Positions 24,141 through 32,790 of a stretch of 41,534 nucleotides of DNA are shown in pieces. The stretch's first letter is position 1. The number at the start of each line of letters is the position of its first letter. Origin of the DNA: an uncultured Prevotellaceae bacterium (GTDB lineage Bacteria > Bacteroidota > Bacteroidia > Bacteroidales > Bacteroidaceae); NCBI GenBank assembly GCA_946415365.1, contig CAMKSE010000028.1, positions 1-41,534 on the forward strand, in the 5' to 3' direction. The notes below the pieces were generated by a model. The model did not search any database. It was not told where the DNA came from and saw only the letters and a list, made by a program, of their open reading frames with translations. The translations under genes were made by a program, and so were the position numbers.

Positions 24141-24890
24141 TTACAATTTGACGGTTATCACACAACACGACACATTGTCCAGTCCTCCAGCTTCGACTGC
24201 CGCTCTGCAAAGAGCGTCTGCATCGGCATTCTCGCCCAACAACTCACAGAGCCGCTGATCCGGAACCATATCCGTCAGCCCATCGCTACAGAGTAGGTAT
24301 ACATCACCACTGTGAACATCATTGGTTATCTGAACCATATCGATATAGGAGGAATGACAGCCACCGCCAATACAGTTGGTAATCACATTTGAGCGTTTGT
24401 CTGATCCTGTCATGTTGCTAAGGGAGTGATCGGTCGTCAACTGCAACAACCGACCGTCATGATAATGGTACAGTCGGCTGTCACCACAGTTCATCGAGTA
24501 GAACTCGCCATTGTAGTAGGCCATGCCCACCAGCGTCGTACCCATACCCTTGAACTGCTCATCTGCACGGCCTTTCGAGGCAATATAGTTGTTCACTGAG
24601 TCAAGCCATCCGACAATAGCCTCGTTGAAGTCACTTATACTGAGGCATGAAGGGATGTCATAGAAGAAATATTGCAGATTCCTCAGCGTGTCGCTGCTGG
24701 CCACATCACCTCTGTTGTGGCCTCCCATACCATCGGCGACAGCTGACAGGAAACGGTCTTCACGGCTTAACACTAACATTGTTTTGTAACTATCTTCACG
24801 GATAAACTTGTTACCCACCAATACCATGTCTTCGTTCTGCCTTCTCACACAGCCAGTCCAGCTGGCTGCAGAAATTTCCAATTCAATCAT
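24141..24890 (-). CDS. PP2C-family Ser/Thr protein phosphatase
   Basis: A 249-residue metal-dependent phosphatase without signal or membrane helix, so cytoplasmic. PP2C motifs in order are RRQNED (16-21), SAVADGMGGHNRGDVAS with the metal-binding Asp, GMGTTLVGM, NCGDSRLYHY, DHSLSN, LLCSDGLTDMV with a second metal Asp, and GLDNVSCCVITV at the C-terminus. It is the predicted eraser for the kinase encoded upstream in the same operon; gap to the FHA gene is 6 nt. Confidence 0.95.
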   Translation of the reverse strand: MIELEISAASWTGCVRRQNEDMVLVGNKFIREDSYKTMLVLSREDRFLSAVADGMGGHNRGDVASSDTLRNLQYFFYDIPSCLSISDFNEAIVGWLDSVNNYIASKGRADEQFKGMGTTLVGMAYYNGEFYSMNCGDSRLYHYHDGRLLQLTTDHSLSNMTGSDKRSNVITNCIGGGCHSSYIDMVQITNDVHSGDVYLLCSDGLTDMVPDQRLCELLGENADADALCRAAVEAGGLDNVSCCVITVKL

Positions 24891-24896
24891 TTCTCC

Positions 24897-25451
24897 TTAT
24901 CTGATTATTACTTGCAGATTGACATTGGCAATCGTTAGGATATCCCCGTTGTTCAATGTCATGTCCACATCCGGCTGCATCTGCCGTTGGTTCAGTCTGG
25001 TACCATTCGACGAATGCTTGTCAGTGACACACCATCCCGTGCCGGGATTATACTTCAACTGTGCATGGACGCCGGACACATACGCCTGTTTCTCAAAGAA
25101 TTGCGTATAAGGTCCTTTCCTACGACCGATGATGGCTCCGTTCATCGCTACGATCCTGATATTCAGACTGTCGTTGGCCAGGGTCAGCACCGGCATACTC
25201 TCGGGAGATCCCGGACGGGAGACACTCTGTCTGATAGAGCCATAAGTAGTGAAACCGGAGACTGAAGCACCTACAGCCACTGACTGCTGATCCTGTCTGT
25301 CTGGCGAAATCATCAGACCACCACAATAGGTACAGCGCCGGCCAATCCCTACCCTTCCACACTGATTGCAATACAACAAGACCTGACCACACTGATCGCA
25401 GTAGTGGGAGTCGTTATCTATTTCTTCTTTGCAAGTAGGACAAATAATCAT
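24897..25451 (-). CDS. FHA-domain protein with two zinc ribbons
   Basis: A 184-residue cytoplasmic adaptor. Two short zinc ribbons occupy the N-terminus: C4/C7/C18/C21 and C28/C31/C40/C43. A linker of about 45 residues follows, then an FHA domain (about 100-184) with the phosphothreonine-binding signature: IIGRRKGPY, VSGVHAQLKYN and DKHSSNGTRLN, ending in NGDILTIANVNLQVII. FHA domains read phosphothreonine, so this is the likely reader of the kinase two genes upstream. Its N-terminal ribbon is like that of the AAA ATPase encoded 4 nt away, hinting at pairing or a shared partner. Confidence 0.92.
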   Translation of the reverse strand: MIICPTCKEEIDNDSHYCDQCGQVLLYCNQCGRVGIGRRCTYCGGLMISPDRQDQQSVAVGASVSGFTTYGSIRQSVSRPGSPESMPVLTLANDSLNIRIVAMNGAIIGRRKGPYTQFFEKQAYVSGVHAQLKYNPGTGWCVTDKHSSNGTRLNQRQMQPDVDMTLNNGDILTIANVNLQVIIR

Positions 25452-25455
25452 TTCT

Positions 25456-28400
25456 CTATATATCTTCTGGTAAAATCAACTGATACGTTTCCTTCGTCAC
25501 CTGGTCGGCAGGCATCTGCGACACCCTGACAGAAAGTTTCTGTATCGTTACGTCGAGCAGGTTACGCATCTCACGGGCATTGCCCCACGACTCGTCCTTG
25601 ACAAGCACCATCTTATAGATGGTATCCAGCAGCTTGAACTCTGCTGTCTGTGAGAGTGTATACTGGTCCTTCTGTGCCATCTGCTTGTAGATGGACAGCA
25701 GTTCGTCTTCATTATAGTCATCGATATGGAGCTTGTGGGTAAATCGGCTCGCCAGACCCGGGTTCGTCTGGAGGAACACCTCCATCTTGTCCTTATAACC
25801 GGCAGCAATCACCACAAACTTACCTCGGTCATCCTCCATACGCTTCATAAGTGTGTCGATGGCTTCCTTGCCATACTGGTCGCCCTCACTAAGTGTGTAG
25901 GCCTCATCGATGAACAGGATGCCACCCATGGCCTTATCGCACATGTTGTTGACAATCTTCGGAGTCTCACCCATGTATTTTCCTACCAACGTGGCACGGC
26001 TCACCTCCAAGACACGGGAAGTAGGCAGGATATCCATGGCCTGCAGAATCTCACCCATCTTCCTGGAGAGAGAGGTCTTACCAGTTCCCGGGTTACCGGT
26101 AAGCACAAAATTCATGGCCATCTGCTGGACCTTTCCTGCACCCATGGCTGCACGCTGTTTCATGAACATACTCTGTACGGCCAGACGACGGATGGAGTTC
26201 TTGACAGAGCGCATGCCAATAAACTCGTCGAGCTCGTTGAGAACCTCGTCGAGCGGACGGGCTTTCTCGTTCTGTGCCTGAGGCAGGTCTTCCGTAGTAA
26301 GAGCGTACATGTCACTCTCTTGGAAGCTGGGATCGTTCATCAGCTTCACCAGACGCTGGCTCTGACGTTCTACGGCCTCATTGAACACCTTACGGGCCTC
26401 ACGGGCATTACCGAAGTTCTTGTCACGACGCAGATAGAGTTGTTCGAACTGACGATGGATGGCTGCACGCGTGTCATCACTGACAGTGAACTTCTTGTCT
26501 TCTGCCAGATGGAGGAATATCTCCGTCAGCTCGTCAGGCGTATAGTCGTCGAAGTGAATGGTCTGCGTGAAGCGGCTCTTCAGACCGGGGTTCGTTTCTA
26601 TGAAGTCGTGCATCTGCTCCGTATATCCGGCAACGATACACACGAACTTTCCGCGGTCGTCCTCCAGGCGTTTCAACAGGGTATCGATAGCCTCAGAACC
26701 GAAGGAGTCATTGTCACCTGACTTCAGTGTATAGGCCTCATCAATAAAGAGCACGCCTCCCAAAGCCTGGTCCACCAGTTGGTTTGTCTTGATGGCCGTC
26801 TGTCCGGAGAAACCTGCCACCAGTTTCGAGCGGTCGGCCTCCACCAGCTGTCCCTTGCTCACAATGCCCAGCGTCCTGAAGATATCCGCCATGATACGGG
26901 CTACAGTGGTCTTTCCCGTTCCGGGATTACCCGTAAAGACATAGTGCTTGCCCTGGAACGTATTGGTCTCTCCGCGTTTGATCTGCAGATTCAGGAAAGC
27001 GGTCAGATTGGTCACCTCCTTCTTCACCGCACTCAGTCCCACCAGACCGTCGAGCTTGGCCAGACAATCTGAGACGTCAACAGACTTAGGAGCCTCGTAA
27101 GGAATGTCTTCCTCCTTGATGGTCATCAGCTCCTCGTTGCTCATCAGGGCAATGCTTGCTCCCTGCAAACGCTGGGCCTGCTTCTTGCAGATCTGATCGA
27201 AGAGCGAACGCATGGTACGACCGTTGGCAAAGTCCTTGTCACGGGAATTATACATCTCCGTAATCATCTTCCTGGCCAATGCCTCAGCATCTGACGAGAA
27301 GAGATACTTCTTCTCCTTTGCAAAGACGAGCATGATCTCAAACAACTGGTCGGGCGTGTAGTCCTTGATATCGAGGAAATAGTTGAAACGGCTCCTGAAA
27401 CCGGGGTTGATGCGGAACAGGTTCTCCATCTCCATTCGATATCCGGCAGCGATGACGATAAACTGTCCGCGGTCATCCTCCATACGTTTCATCAGTTTCT
27501 CCAGAGCCTGAGCACCCAGGTTGTCACGTTCTCCCGAAGCATTCAACGGTGCGAGGGTATAAGCCTCATCGACGAAGAGGATACCACCCTTGGCCTTGTC
27601 ACAGAGGCGGTCCACCACCTTCGGTGTCTCACCCTGATACTGACTGACCATCTTGGACCGGTCCACCTCAACCACATGTCCGCTGTCGAGATAACCCACT
27701 GCAGCAAGTATCTCACCCAGTTTTCTGGCTATCGTAGTCTTTCCCGTTCCGGGATTGCCCGTCAGTATGATGTGCATCGACATCTTCTCATGCTCTCCCA
27801 ATCCACGTTCTGCACGCTGCAGACTGTTCTGCACCGAGTAGGCCATCTCCCTGACGGCACGCTTCACCTCGTCCATTCCAATATACTTGTCGAGGTCCTT
27901 CAGTATATCGTCGACCGACCGTTCCTCCGGCACATAGCCCTGTATGTCAGCCTTCTCTACCTGATTGGCATCAGCTCCACGGCTGATGAAGTGGGTGAAG
28001 ATGTCCTCGGCAGTATTATTGGCCAAATGGCCGTTTCCAAACTTATCGTCCTTGATCTTGACCTGATATTTGAAGAAATGTGAGAGTTGGTTCTCTGCCT
28101 CCTGGGAGAATTTCGTGATGCCGTATTTCGACCGCAGGTTCATTTTACAGATATCCGTCAGTTCGTGATACCCTGGAGTCGGGAGACGGAACGTGTATTT
28201 GAATCGGTTGACGACCGCTGGGTTACTCTCAAGGAAGTCCTCCAGACCTTTCGTCAGACCAGAGATAACCACGATGGGATTATCTTCCCATTTATCCATC
28301 TCCACAAACAACTTGTCGAGCGGGTTTACCTGATTGGAGTATTTGTCAGGCAGGAGTTTCTGCACATTGTCAAAGAACAGTATGCCGCCCCGGGCCTTCC

Positions 28401-28758
28401 TGATGTTATCGTCCCACTTGTCCACAAACCTCTGATAGTCCACTGCATCGACCATCGTCAGTTTCGGTTTCTCAATGATCTTGTGCTGATAGAAATAGTC
28501 ACGAAGGATCTCCGCAAGCATGGTCTTTCCTGTTCCCGTCTCACCAATGACGATAGCATTGACGGATATCCTGACCTTTGAGATATCCTTTCGGGACTGG
28601 AGATAAGTATAGGTGTTGACAATCGTCTTCAGCTGCTGCTTAACCTCGTCAAGACCTACCATTCTGTCCAGCAGATCCTGAGTTGCCAGCGGCTGTCCAC
28701 ACCACTTACAGAACTTCGCTACGCTCCGGTTTTCCTTATGACAATTCTCGCAAACCAT
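25456..28758 (-). CDS. Four-module CbbX/SpoVK-type AAA ATPase with zinc-ribbon head
   Basis: An 1100-residue protein: a zinc ribbon (C3, C6, C17, C20) and four AAA modules in one chain. Walker A sites are GETGTGKT (72-79), GNPGTGKT (334-341), GNPGTGKT (610-617) and GNPGTGKT (888-895). Walker B is FFDN in module 1 (D130, N131; the usual Glu is missing) but VDEAYTL/IDEAYTL in modules 2-4 (E398, E674, E952). Each of modules 2-4 shows the CbbX-type GYxxxMxxFxxxNPGxxSRF sensor segment. CbbX/EccA-type ATPases remodel or unfold partner proteins as hexamers; four in one chain would build rings from fewer subunits. Its ATG overlaps the kinase stop by one base (TAATG), which indicates coupled translation. 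The substrate is unknown. Confidence 0.92.
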   Translation of the reverse strand: MVCENCHKENRSVAKFCKWCGQPLATQDLLDRMVGLDEVKQQLKTIVNTYTYLQSRKDISKVRISVNAIVIGETGTGKTMLAEILRDYFYQHKIIEKPKLTMVDAVDYQRFVDKWDDNIRKARGGILFFDNVQKLLPDKYSNQVNPLDKLFVEMDKWEDNPIVVISGLTKGLEDFLESNPAVVNRFKYTFRLPTPGYHELTDICKMNLRSKYGITKFSQEAENQLSHFFKYQVKIKDDKFGNGHLANNTAEDIFTHFISRGADANQVEKADIQGYVPEERSVDDILKDLDKYIGMDEVKRAVREMAYSVQNSLQRAERGLGEHEKMSMHIILTGNPGTGKTTIARKLGEILAAVGYLDSGHVVEVDRSKMVSQYQGETPKVVDRLCDKAKGGILFVDEAYTLAPLNASGERDNLGAQALEKLMKRMEDDRGQFIVIAAGYRMEMENLFRINPGFRSRFNYFLDIKDYTPDQLFEIMLVFAKEKKYLFSSDAEALARKMITEMYNSRDKDFANGRTMRSLFDQICKKQAQRLQGASIALMSNEELMTIKEEDIPYEAPKSVDVSDCLAKLDGLVGLSAVKKEVTNLTAFLNLQIKRGETNTFQGKHYVFTGNPGTGKTTVARIMADIFRTLGIVSKGQLVEADRSKLVAGFSGQTAIKTNQLVDQALGGVLFIDEAYTLKSGDNDSFGSEAIDTLLKRLEDDRGKFVCIVAGYTEQMHDFIETNPGLKSRFTQTIHFDDYTPDELTEIFLHLAEDKKFTVSDDTRAAIHRQFEQLYLRRDKNFGNAREARKVFNEAVERQSQRLVKLMNDPSFQESDMYALTTEDLPQAQNEKARPLDEVLNELDEFIGMRSVKNSIRRLAVQSMFMKQRAAMGAGKVQQMAMNFVLTGNPGTGKTSLSRKMGEILQAMDILPTSRVLEVSRATLVGKYMGETPKIVNNMCDKAMGGILFIDEAYTLSEGDQYGKEAIDTLMKRMEDDRGKFVVIAAGYKDKMEVFLQTNPGLASRFTHKLHIDDYNEDELLSIYKQMAQKDQYTLSQTAEFKLLDTIYKMVLVKDESWGNAREMRNLLDVTIQKLSVRVSQMPADQVTKETYQLILPEDI

Positions 28759-31736
28759 TATTCCACGTCTTTTTCTAATTGCCTTATAACCTCCGTAGGA
28801 GATTTCATCTTGTTGACGTCAGGATTGCTGACATTCAACAGACTTGAGCTGAAGATGATGAAGTTGAGTACAAATATCAGGGCCAATAAACTCCACAACA
28901 CATAATGGAGCACACTCTCACCACTGATGGAACGCACCTGATCCGTAACATCGTTCAGCATTCCAAACTTAGAACCATTAAATTTATATGATTTCGTCTT
29001 GAACGTATAGTACAACGGTTCAATTAGTGTTGACTTAACATCGTTGTCAAGCACTTCTGAGATCAGTTTGCTGTCAGCTTTCTCGTCACCCCTGAAGTCC
29101 GTCAGATGACAAACCAGCATATATGCAAGGGTTATGAGAATGATAGCCACATTGAACAGACTCGGATGAGACTGTCCGAAATACCTTAAAATAATAATAG
29201 GTATAAAGGAGGAAAGAGCGCCCAGGAATCCCCAGAAACACGAGAACAGGAAGTCGTATCCACGGAAATAGGCTCTTGTACCTACAATGATTGCCGTCAT
29301 GCCTCCCAACGGCAGACCTATACAAAGGAATGTATGTCCAAGCAAATAGGAACGGTCCTTGACGCCGATGAAGAGAATGAGCAGGATCCATATGCCACAC
29401 AATGAGTAGAACACCGTTCTCCAGATATTCTCCCTGCGCTTGGCCGTCTGCCAGTTGTCACGCACATTCTTGATTCGGCTCGTGGTTTCCTCACAAGCAT
29501 TGACAAAGCGCTTGTAATACGAATTCGTATTGTCCAACTGTCCCAATGCCATCACCCAATCCTTCAAAGTACGTTCGTAAGCATAATTCTCAGAGAAGTC
29601 AGCATTCGGATCCTCATGGTAGAATACAGACATCCACTGCGAGAATGAACCTTCCCGGATTTCCGAACGGATTTGTGCATGATTCTGTACATTCACGTCA
29701 CGTCCGTTGTCATATATCGTACCATCAGGCATCTGATAGACTGGCGTTACTCCAAGAATCCTACAGAAACGGTAGACTGCCGTATGATAGTCATAGAGAC
29801 CCAGACGGTCACGATTTTCATCGCTGTTCATATCAAAACAGCGGTGATACTCATTGAGGATCTCTGACCAGCCATGCAGCTGGGCATAGTATTTGAAGCG
29901 ACCGTCTTTGTCGATAAAGTCACTCATCTCCTCCTCGAACGCCTTGTCACTGAGCACTTCCGCATTGATCAGCCGTTCGCGTAACATTTCTCCGATCTGC
30001 ATGGGTGTGAACGCATTCCTCAGGTCATAGGCTGCATCGCGATCGAGATTGTAAAGCACTTTATATGCCAACGCTTTTGAATACGGCTGTCCCTTAGTAA
30101 GTATGCGCAGACCCTCACAGGCCATCCTGTCCTCATGGCTGTACATCCACGACAGAAGACGCCCGTCGGTAAGACTTTGCCAGTCATCTTCAGTAAGCTG
30201 CTCCCAGCCGAAAGACCTGATGATTTCTTTGAGTGTTGATGAAGGATGTCTTGCCAATAACGGAATCTCCGGATCGATCTCATACGTCATGCGCATAATC
30301 GCCACCTGCACGTCATTCCCCGTAACATCGGTGAAATAGGAGCGCAGACGGTCCACATTACATTTGGTGTGCGACTCCAGGTAAAGGAACAGGCTGTCGT
30401 TCGGATTGGTAAGCAGCATACCGTATTCCTTCCGGTAACTCAGCAACGAGATGGCCAGACTATGGACATCGTCACACAGATTCCCCTTCACATCCTTATA
30501 GGGGAAAGTGGGCTCCATGGCATAGACGGCTGCCATCAAACCGGCGTGCTGGTCCACAGGATAACGGTTGACGATGATGTCCCTCACTATCGTGCTCAGC
30601 TTCTGGTTGCCGCATGACTCCAGCCATGAGCCGATGCGTCCGTTATAAAGATAGCCGATTGCCAGCTTCTCATTATCAAGCAGCAGTGGTATCAGCTCAT
30701 GGATATTGTCTGCAACCAGATTGCGGTCTGGATCCACAATGAAACTCTTGTACTTCAGGAACGGCGACGACAAGTCCACCTTCGGCGACCCGCCGAGGAA
30801 CCACTCCTCCACTTCGTCATATCCCCAACGGCTTGTAGGATTCACCACCGTCAGGCCCTGGATGATCATCTTGACACGTTCCGGCAGTTCGTTGATATGG
30901 GGAATACGGCCCTCGTTCTTTTGGCGCATCATCACACGCTCATTCGAACTCATTGGCGACTCTCCAAGCCACAAGGTCATGAGCGTGATACCCAGCGAAT
31001 AGAAATCGGCGGCGGGAGAAACCTCCACCACTCCGTCGATCACATCGGCATACATCTCCGGAGCTGCATAGATGGGAGTACGGGCCTGGGATGTCTTATG
31101 CGCCTTGCCGTCCTGATCCAACAAGGACGATATGCCAAAGTCTCCCAGTACCAGTTCCGTATGTTCCTTGTCACGGAAGAAGAAGTTGCTTGGCTTCACA
31201 TCCTTGTGCAGGATATTGCACTGATGACAATAAGCCAGTGCGGCAGCTCCCTGCAGCGCGATGCGCCGGAACTTGTCGATATCACCGTTAAGCCGGTACT
31301 TCGACAACGTACCGCCTCCCAGATATTCCATCAGTTCGTAAAAACGGTGCTTGCCCTCCACGTACGTCTTTCCATAGTCGAACACTTTGACGACCATCTC
31401 AAAGCCAAACGTGTAGATGATCTGGAGTATCTTCTTGTTGACATCAAAGTTGGGATAATATATCTTCAGCACATAGTTCTCGCCGTTATTCTCGACCAGG
31501 AACACCTGTGCCTCACCGGAATTGTCGCTAAGGATACTCACATTCCTATAGCTGATACCTTTCAGGACAAAAGAATCCTCAGCAACCTGTCCGCTATCCG
31601 CCGTTATACCACCTGTCCGTGCCGTGCTTTCCACTGACTGCGATAACGAGACAGACTGGGTCAACGGGGTGTCAGGCCGGAGTGTCTGATCTTTTTGATC
31701 CGTATTGTCTGGGGTCAGAGTTCTTTCCGTAGTCAT
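28758..31736 (-). CDS. Membrane-anchored Ser/Thr protein kinase, 992 residues
   Basis: The kinase domain (about 60-310) has a degenerate glycine loop (SDNSGEAQVFLV), the ATP lysine K91 (YVLKIYY), the catalytic loop HKDVKPSNFFF (D179, N184), DFG at 199-201 and APE at 225-227, so it should be active. HKD in place of HRD makes it a non-RD kinase. The first 55 residues are a disordered Thr/Ser/Gln-rich tail. About 310-760 is a large helical region of no recognised family. Four or five membrane helices follow (for example LCGIWILLILFIGV, LCIGLPLGGMTAIIVG, LWSLLALIFVLNFIIF), so the catalytic part probably lies in the cytoplasm, anchored by its C-terminus. It sits 1 nt after the zinc-ribbon gene. 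Confidence 0.93.
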   Translation of the reverse strand: MTTERTLTPDNTDQKDQTLRPDTPLTQSVSLSQSVESTARTGGITADSGQVAEDSFVLKGISYRNVSILSDNSGEAQVFLVENNGENYVLKIYYPNFDVNKKILQIIYTFGFEMVVKVFDYGKTYVEGKHRFYELMEYLGGGTLSKYRLNGDIDKFRRIALQGAAALAYCHQCNILHKDVKPSNFFFRDKEHTELVLGDFGISSLLDQDGKAHKTSQARTPIYAAPEMYADVIDGVVEVSPAADFYSLGITLMTLWLGESPMSSNERVMMRQKNEGRIPHINELPERVKMIIQGLTVVNPTSRWGYDEVEEWFLGGSPKVDLSSPFLKYKSFIVDPDRNLVADNIHELIPLLLDNEKLAIGYLYNGRIGSWLESCGNQKLSTIVRDIIVNRYPVDQHAGLMAAVYAMEPTFPYKDVKGNLCDDVHSLAISLLSYRKEYGMLLTNPNDSLFLYLESHTKCNVDRLRSYFTDVTGNDVQVAIMRMTYEIDPEIPLLARHPSSTLKEIIRSFGWEQLTEDDWQSLTDGRLLSWMYSHEDRMACEGLRILTKGQPYSKALAYKVLYNLDRDAAYDLRNAFTPMQIGEMLRERLINAEVLSDKAFEEEMSDFIDKDGRFKYYAQLHGWSEILNEYHRCFDMNSDENRDRLGLYDYHTAVYRFCRILGVTPVYQMPDGTIYDNGRDVNVQNHAQIRSEIREGSFSQWMSVFYHEDPNADFSENYAYERTLKDWVMALGQLDNTNSYYKRFVNACEETTSRIKNVRDNWQTAKRRENIWRTVFYSLCGIWILLILFIGVKDRSYLLGHTFLCIGLPLGGMTAIIVGTRAYFRGYDFLFSCFWGFLGALSSFIPIIILRYFGQSHPSLFNVAIILITLAYMLVCHLTDFRGDEKADSKLISEVLDNDVKSTLIEPLYYTFKTKSYKFNGSKFGMLNDVTDQVRSISGESVLHYVLWSLLALIFVLNFIIFSSSLLNVSNPDVNKMKSPTEVIRQLEKDVE

Positions 31737-31737
31737 T

Positions 31738-32676
31738 TTATTGATCGTCTTTTATTTCCTTTTTAACATCTTTGCCAAGAATGAGCCATTTGCCACCCAT
31801 CTGCGGCTTGGCACAACCACAGGGACTGGAGTGCAGGGCATGTTTGTAATTGCACTCCCAAGCCAGTCTGATGCCCTGTGGACGGCATGCCATGGCATAG
31901 TTTCTCGCCTGAGCAGGCTTCGGCTGGGGCTTCTGAGCCATCTTTTCAAGTATGGCTGCTATCTTCGTGAGGCACTCCCTCTTCCTGGCATCATACTCTT
32001 CCTTGCTCAGCCGCTTACTGTCCAATGCGGGGATCACAGGCTCCGCTATCCCACGGTCCTGGGCCAGCAGGGTGAGCACTCGCTCACGTAGCTGGATATT
32101 ACGCTGGTCTTTGAGCAGTTCACGCTCGGATGTATATGGAACCGATTGTTCCAACTGCTGTGTCTCAACAGCCAGTCGCTGCATCTCCTTGAATTCCGGC
32201 AGCTCATGAACCTGCTGCATCAGCTCTCGTGCCTCGTCAGTCAGTGGCGAACCGCACTGCTTACAGAATGAGAAGTCATTCAGTGTATGGCATACAGGAC
32301 AGACGATTCCTCCTTTCGGGCTGCCACACTCCGGACAGAAAGCCTCATTGCCTGACAGTCTGGCACCACAGAAAGAGCAGACGTCATTTTTCACATATCT
32401 GCGGCATGACTCACAGAAGTCTGCACCCGGATCAAGGTCCGCCCCACAGTTCGGACAGGAGGTCCTGCCGATAGGATGGCCACAGGATGCGCAGAAGGCT
32501 GCTTCGGGGTCATTGACAGTACCACAGTTAGGGCACTTCACCCCAGCTGCGGCATTCATCTGCATCTGCTGTTCAGAGACCATATCACCATCAGGACTAA
32601 AACGCTGTCGTTGGCGTTGCATAGCCTGTTCTTCATTAATTGGATTCTGCGGGTTAAGCGTAATATCTTCGATCAT
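31738..32676 (-). CDS. Protein with four tandem zinc ribbons, first gene of the kinase operon
   Basis: A 312-residue cytoplasmic protein. After a 45-residue polar start, four CxxC...CxxC ribbons lie in a row: C48/51/62/65, C74/77/88/91, C100/103/114/117 and C126/129/138/141. A helical, Gln/Glu-rich middle (about 145-240) follows. The C-terminal 65 residues hold another Cys group (MACRPQGIRLAWECNYKH, then SSPCGCAKPQ). Such double zinc ribbon proteins usually act as adaptors, not enzymes. Position at the head of the kinase/AAA/FHA/PP2C operon and ribbons on two partners suggest that ribbon contacts hold the system together; this is inference. Confidence 0.88.
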   Translation of the reverse strand: MIEDITLNPQNPINEEQAMQRQRQRFSPDGDMVSEQQMQMNAAAGVKCPNCGTVNDPEAAFCASCGHPIGRTSCPNCGADLDPGADFCESCRRYVKNDVCSFCGARLSGNEAFCPECGSPKGGIVCPVCHTLNDFSFCKQCGSPLTDEARELMQQVHELPEFKEMQRLAVETQQLEQSVPYTSERELLKDQRNIQLRERVLTLLAQDRGIAEPVIPALDSKRLSKEEYDARKRECLTKIAAILEKMAQKPQPKPAQARNYAMACRPQGIRLAWECNYKHALHSSPCGCAKPQMGGKWLILGKDVKKEIKDDQ

Positions 32677-32703
32677 AAATTAGTTTAATCTAAAAGTTAG
32701 GTG

Positions 32704-32734
32704 CAAAGTTAATAAAAAAATGCAAACAAACAAA
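32704..32734 (-). promoter_or_regulatory. Promoter of the kinase-AAA-FHA-PP2C operon
   Basis: The minus strand has TTTG (32731-32734), 19 bp, then TAACTTTG (32704-32711). The start would be near 32697, with a leader of about 20 nt. The -33 box lies inside the T run of the terminator upstream. No other clear promoter is seen until 20385, so it may drive all eight genes. Confidence 0.7.
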
Positions 32735-32765
32735 AAAAACCGCCGTAAATTTATATTTACGACGG
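32732..32765 (-). terminator. Terminator of the M13 peptidase gene
   Basis: On the minus strand CCGTCGTAAAT / ATTTACGGCGG is an 11-bp stem with one U-G pair and a 4-nt loop, followed by eight T (32732-32739). It lies 25 nt past the peptidase stop and overlaps the -33 box of the next promoter. Confidence 0.9.
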
Positions 32766-32790
32766 CATTTTTATACATTCTAAGGTAAAA

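Noticed and set aside
25726..26721. 331-codon plus-strand frame inside the AAA ATPase gene
   Set aside because: It mirrors repeated AAA modules on the other strand and shows only Leu/His-rich shadow sequence.
30699..31637. 312-codon plus-strand frame inside the kinase gene
   Set aside because: It is opposite the kinase domain, whose motifs are all present.
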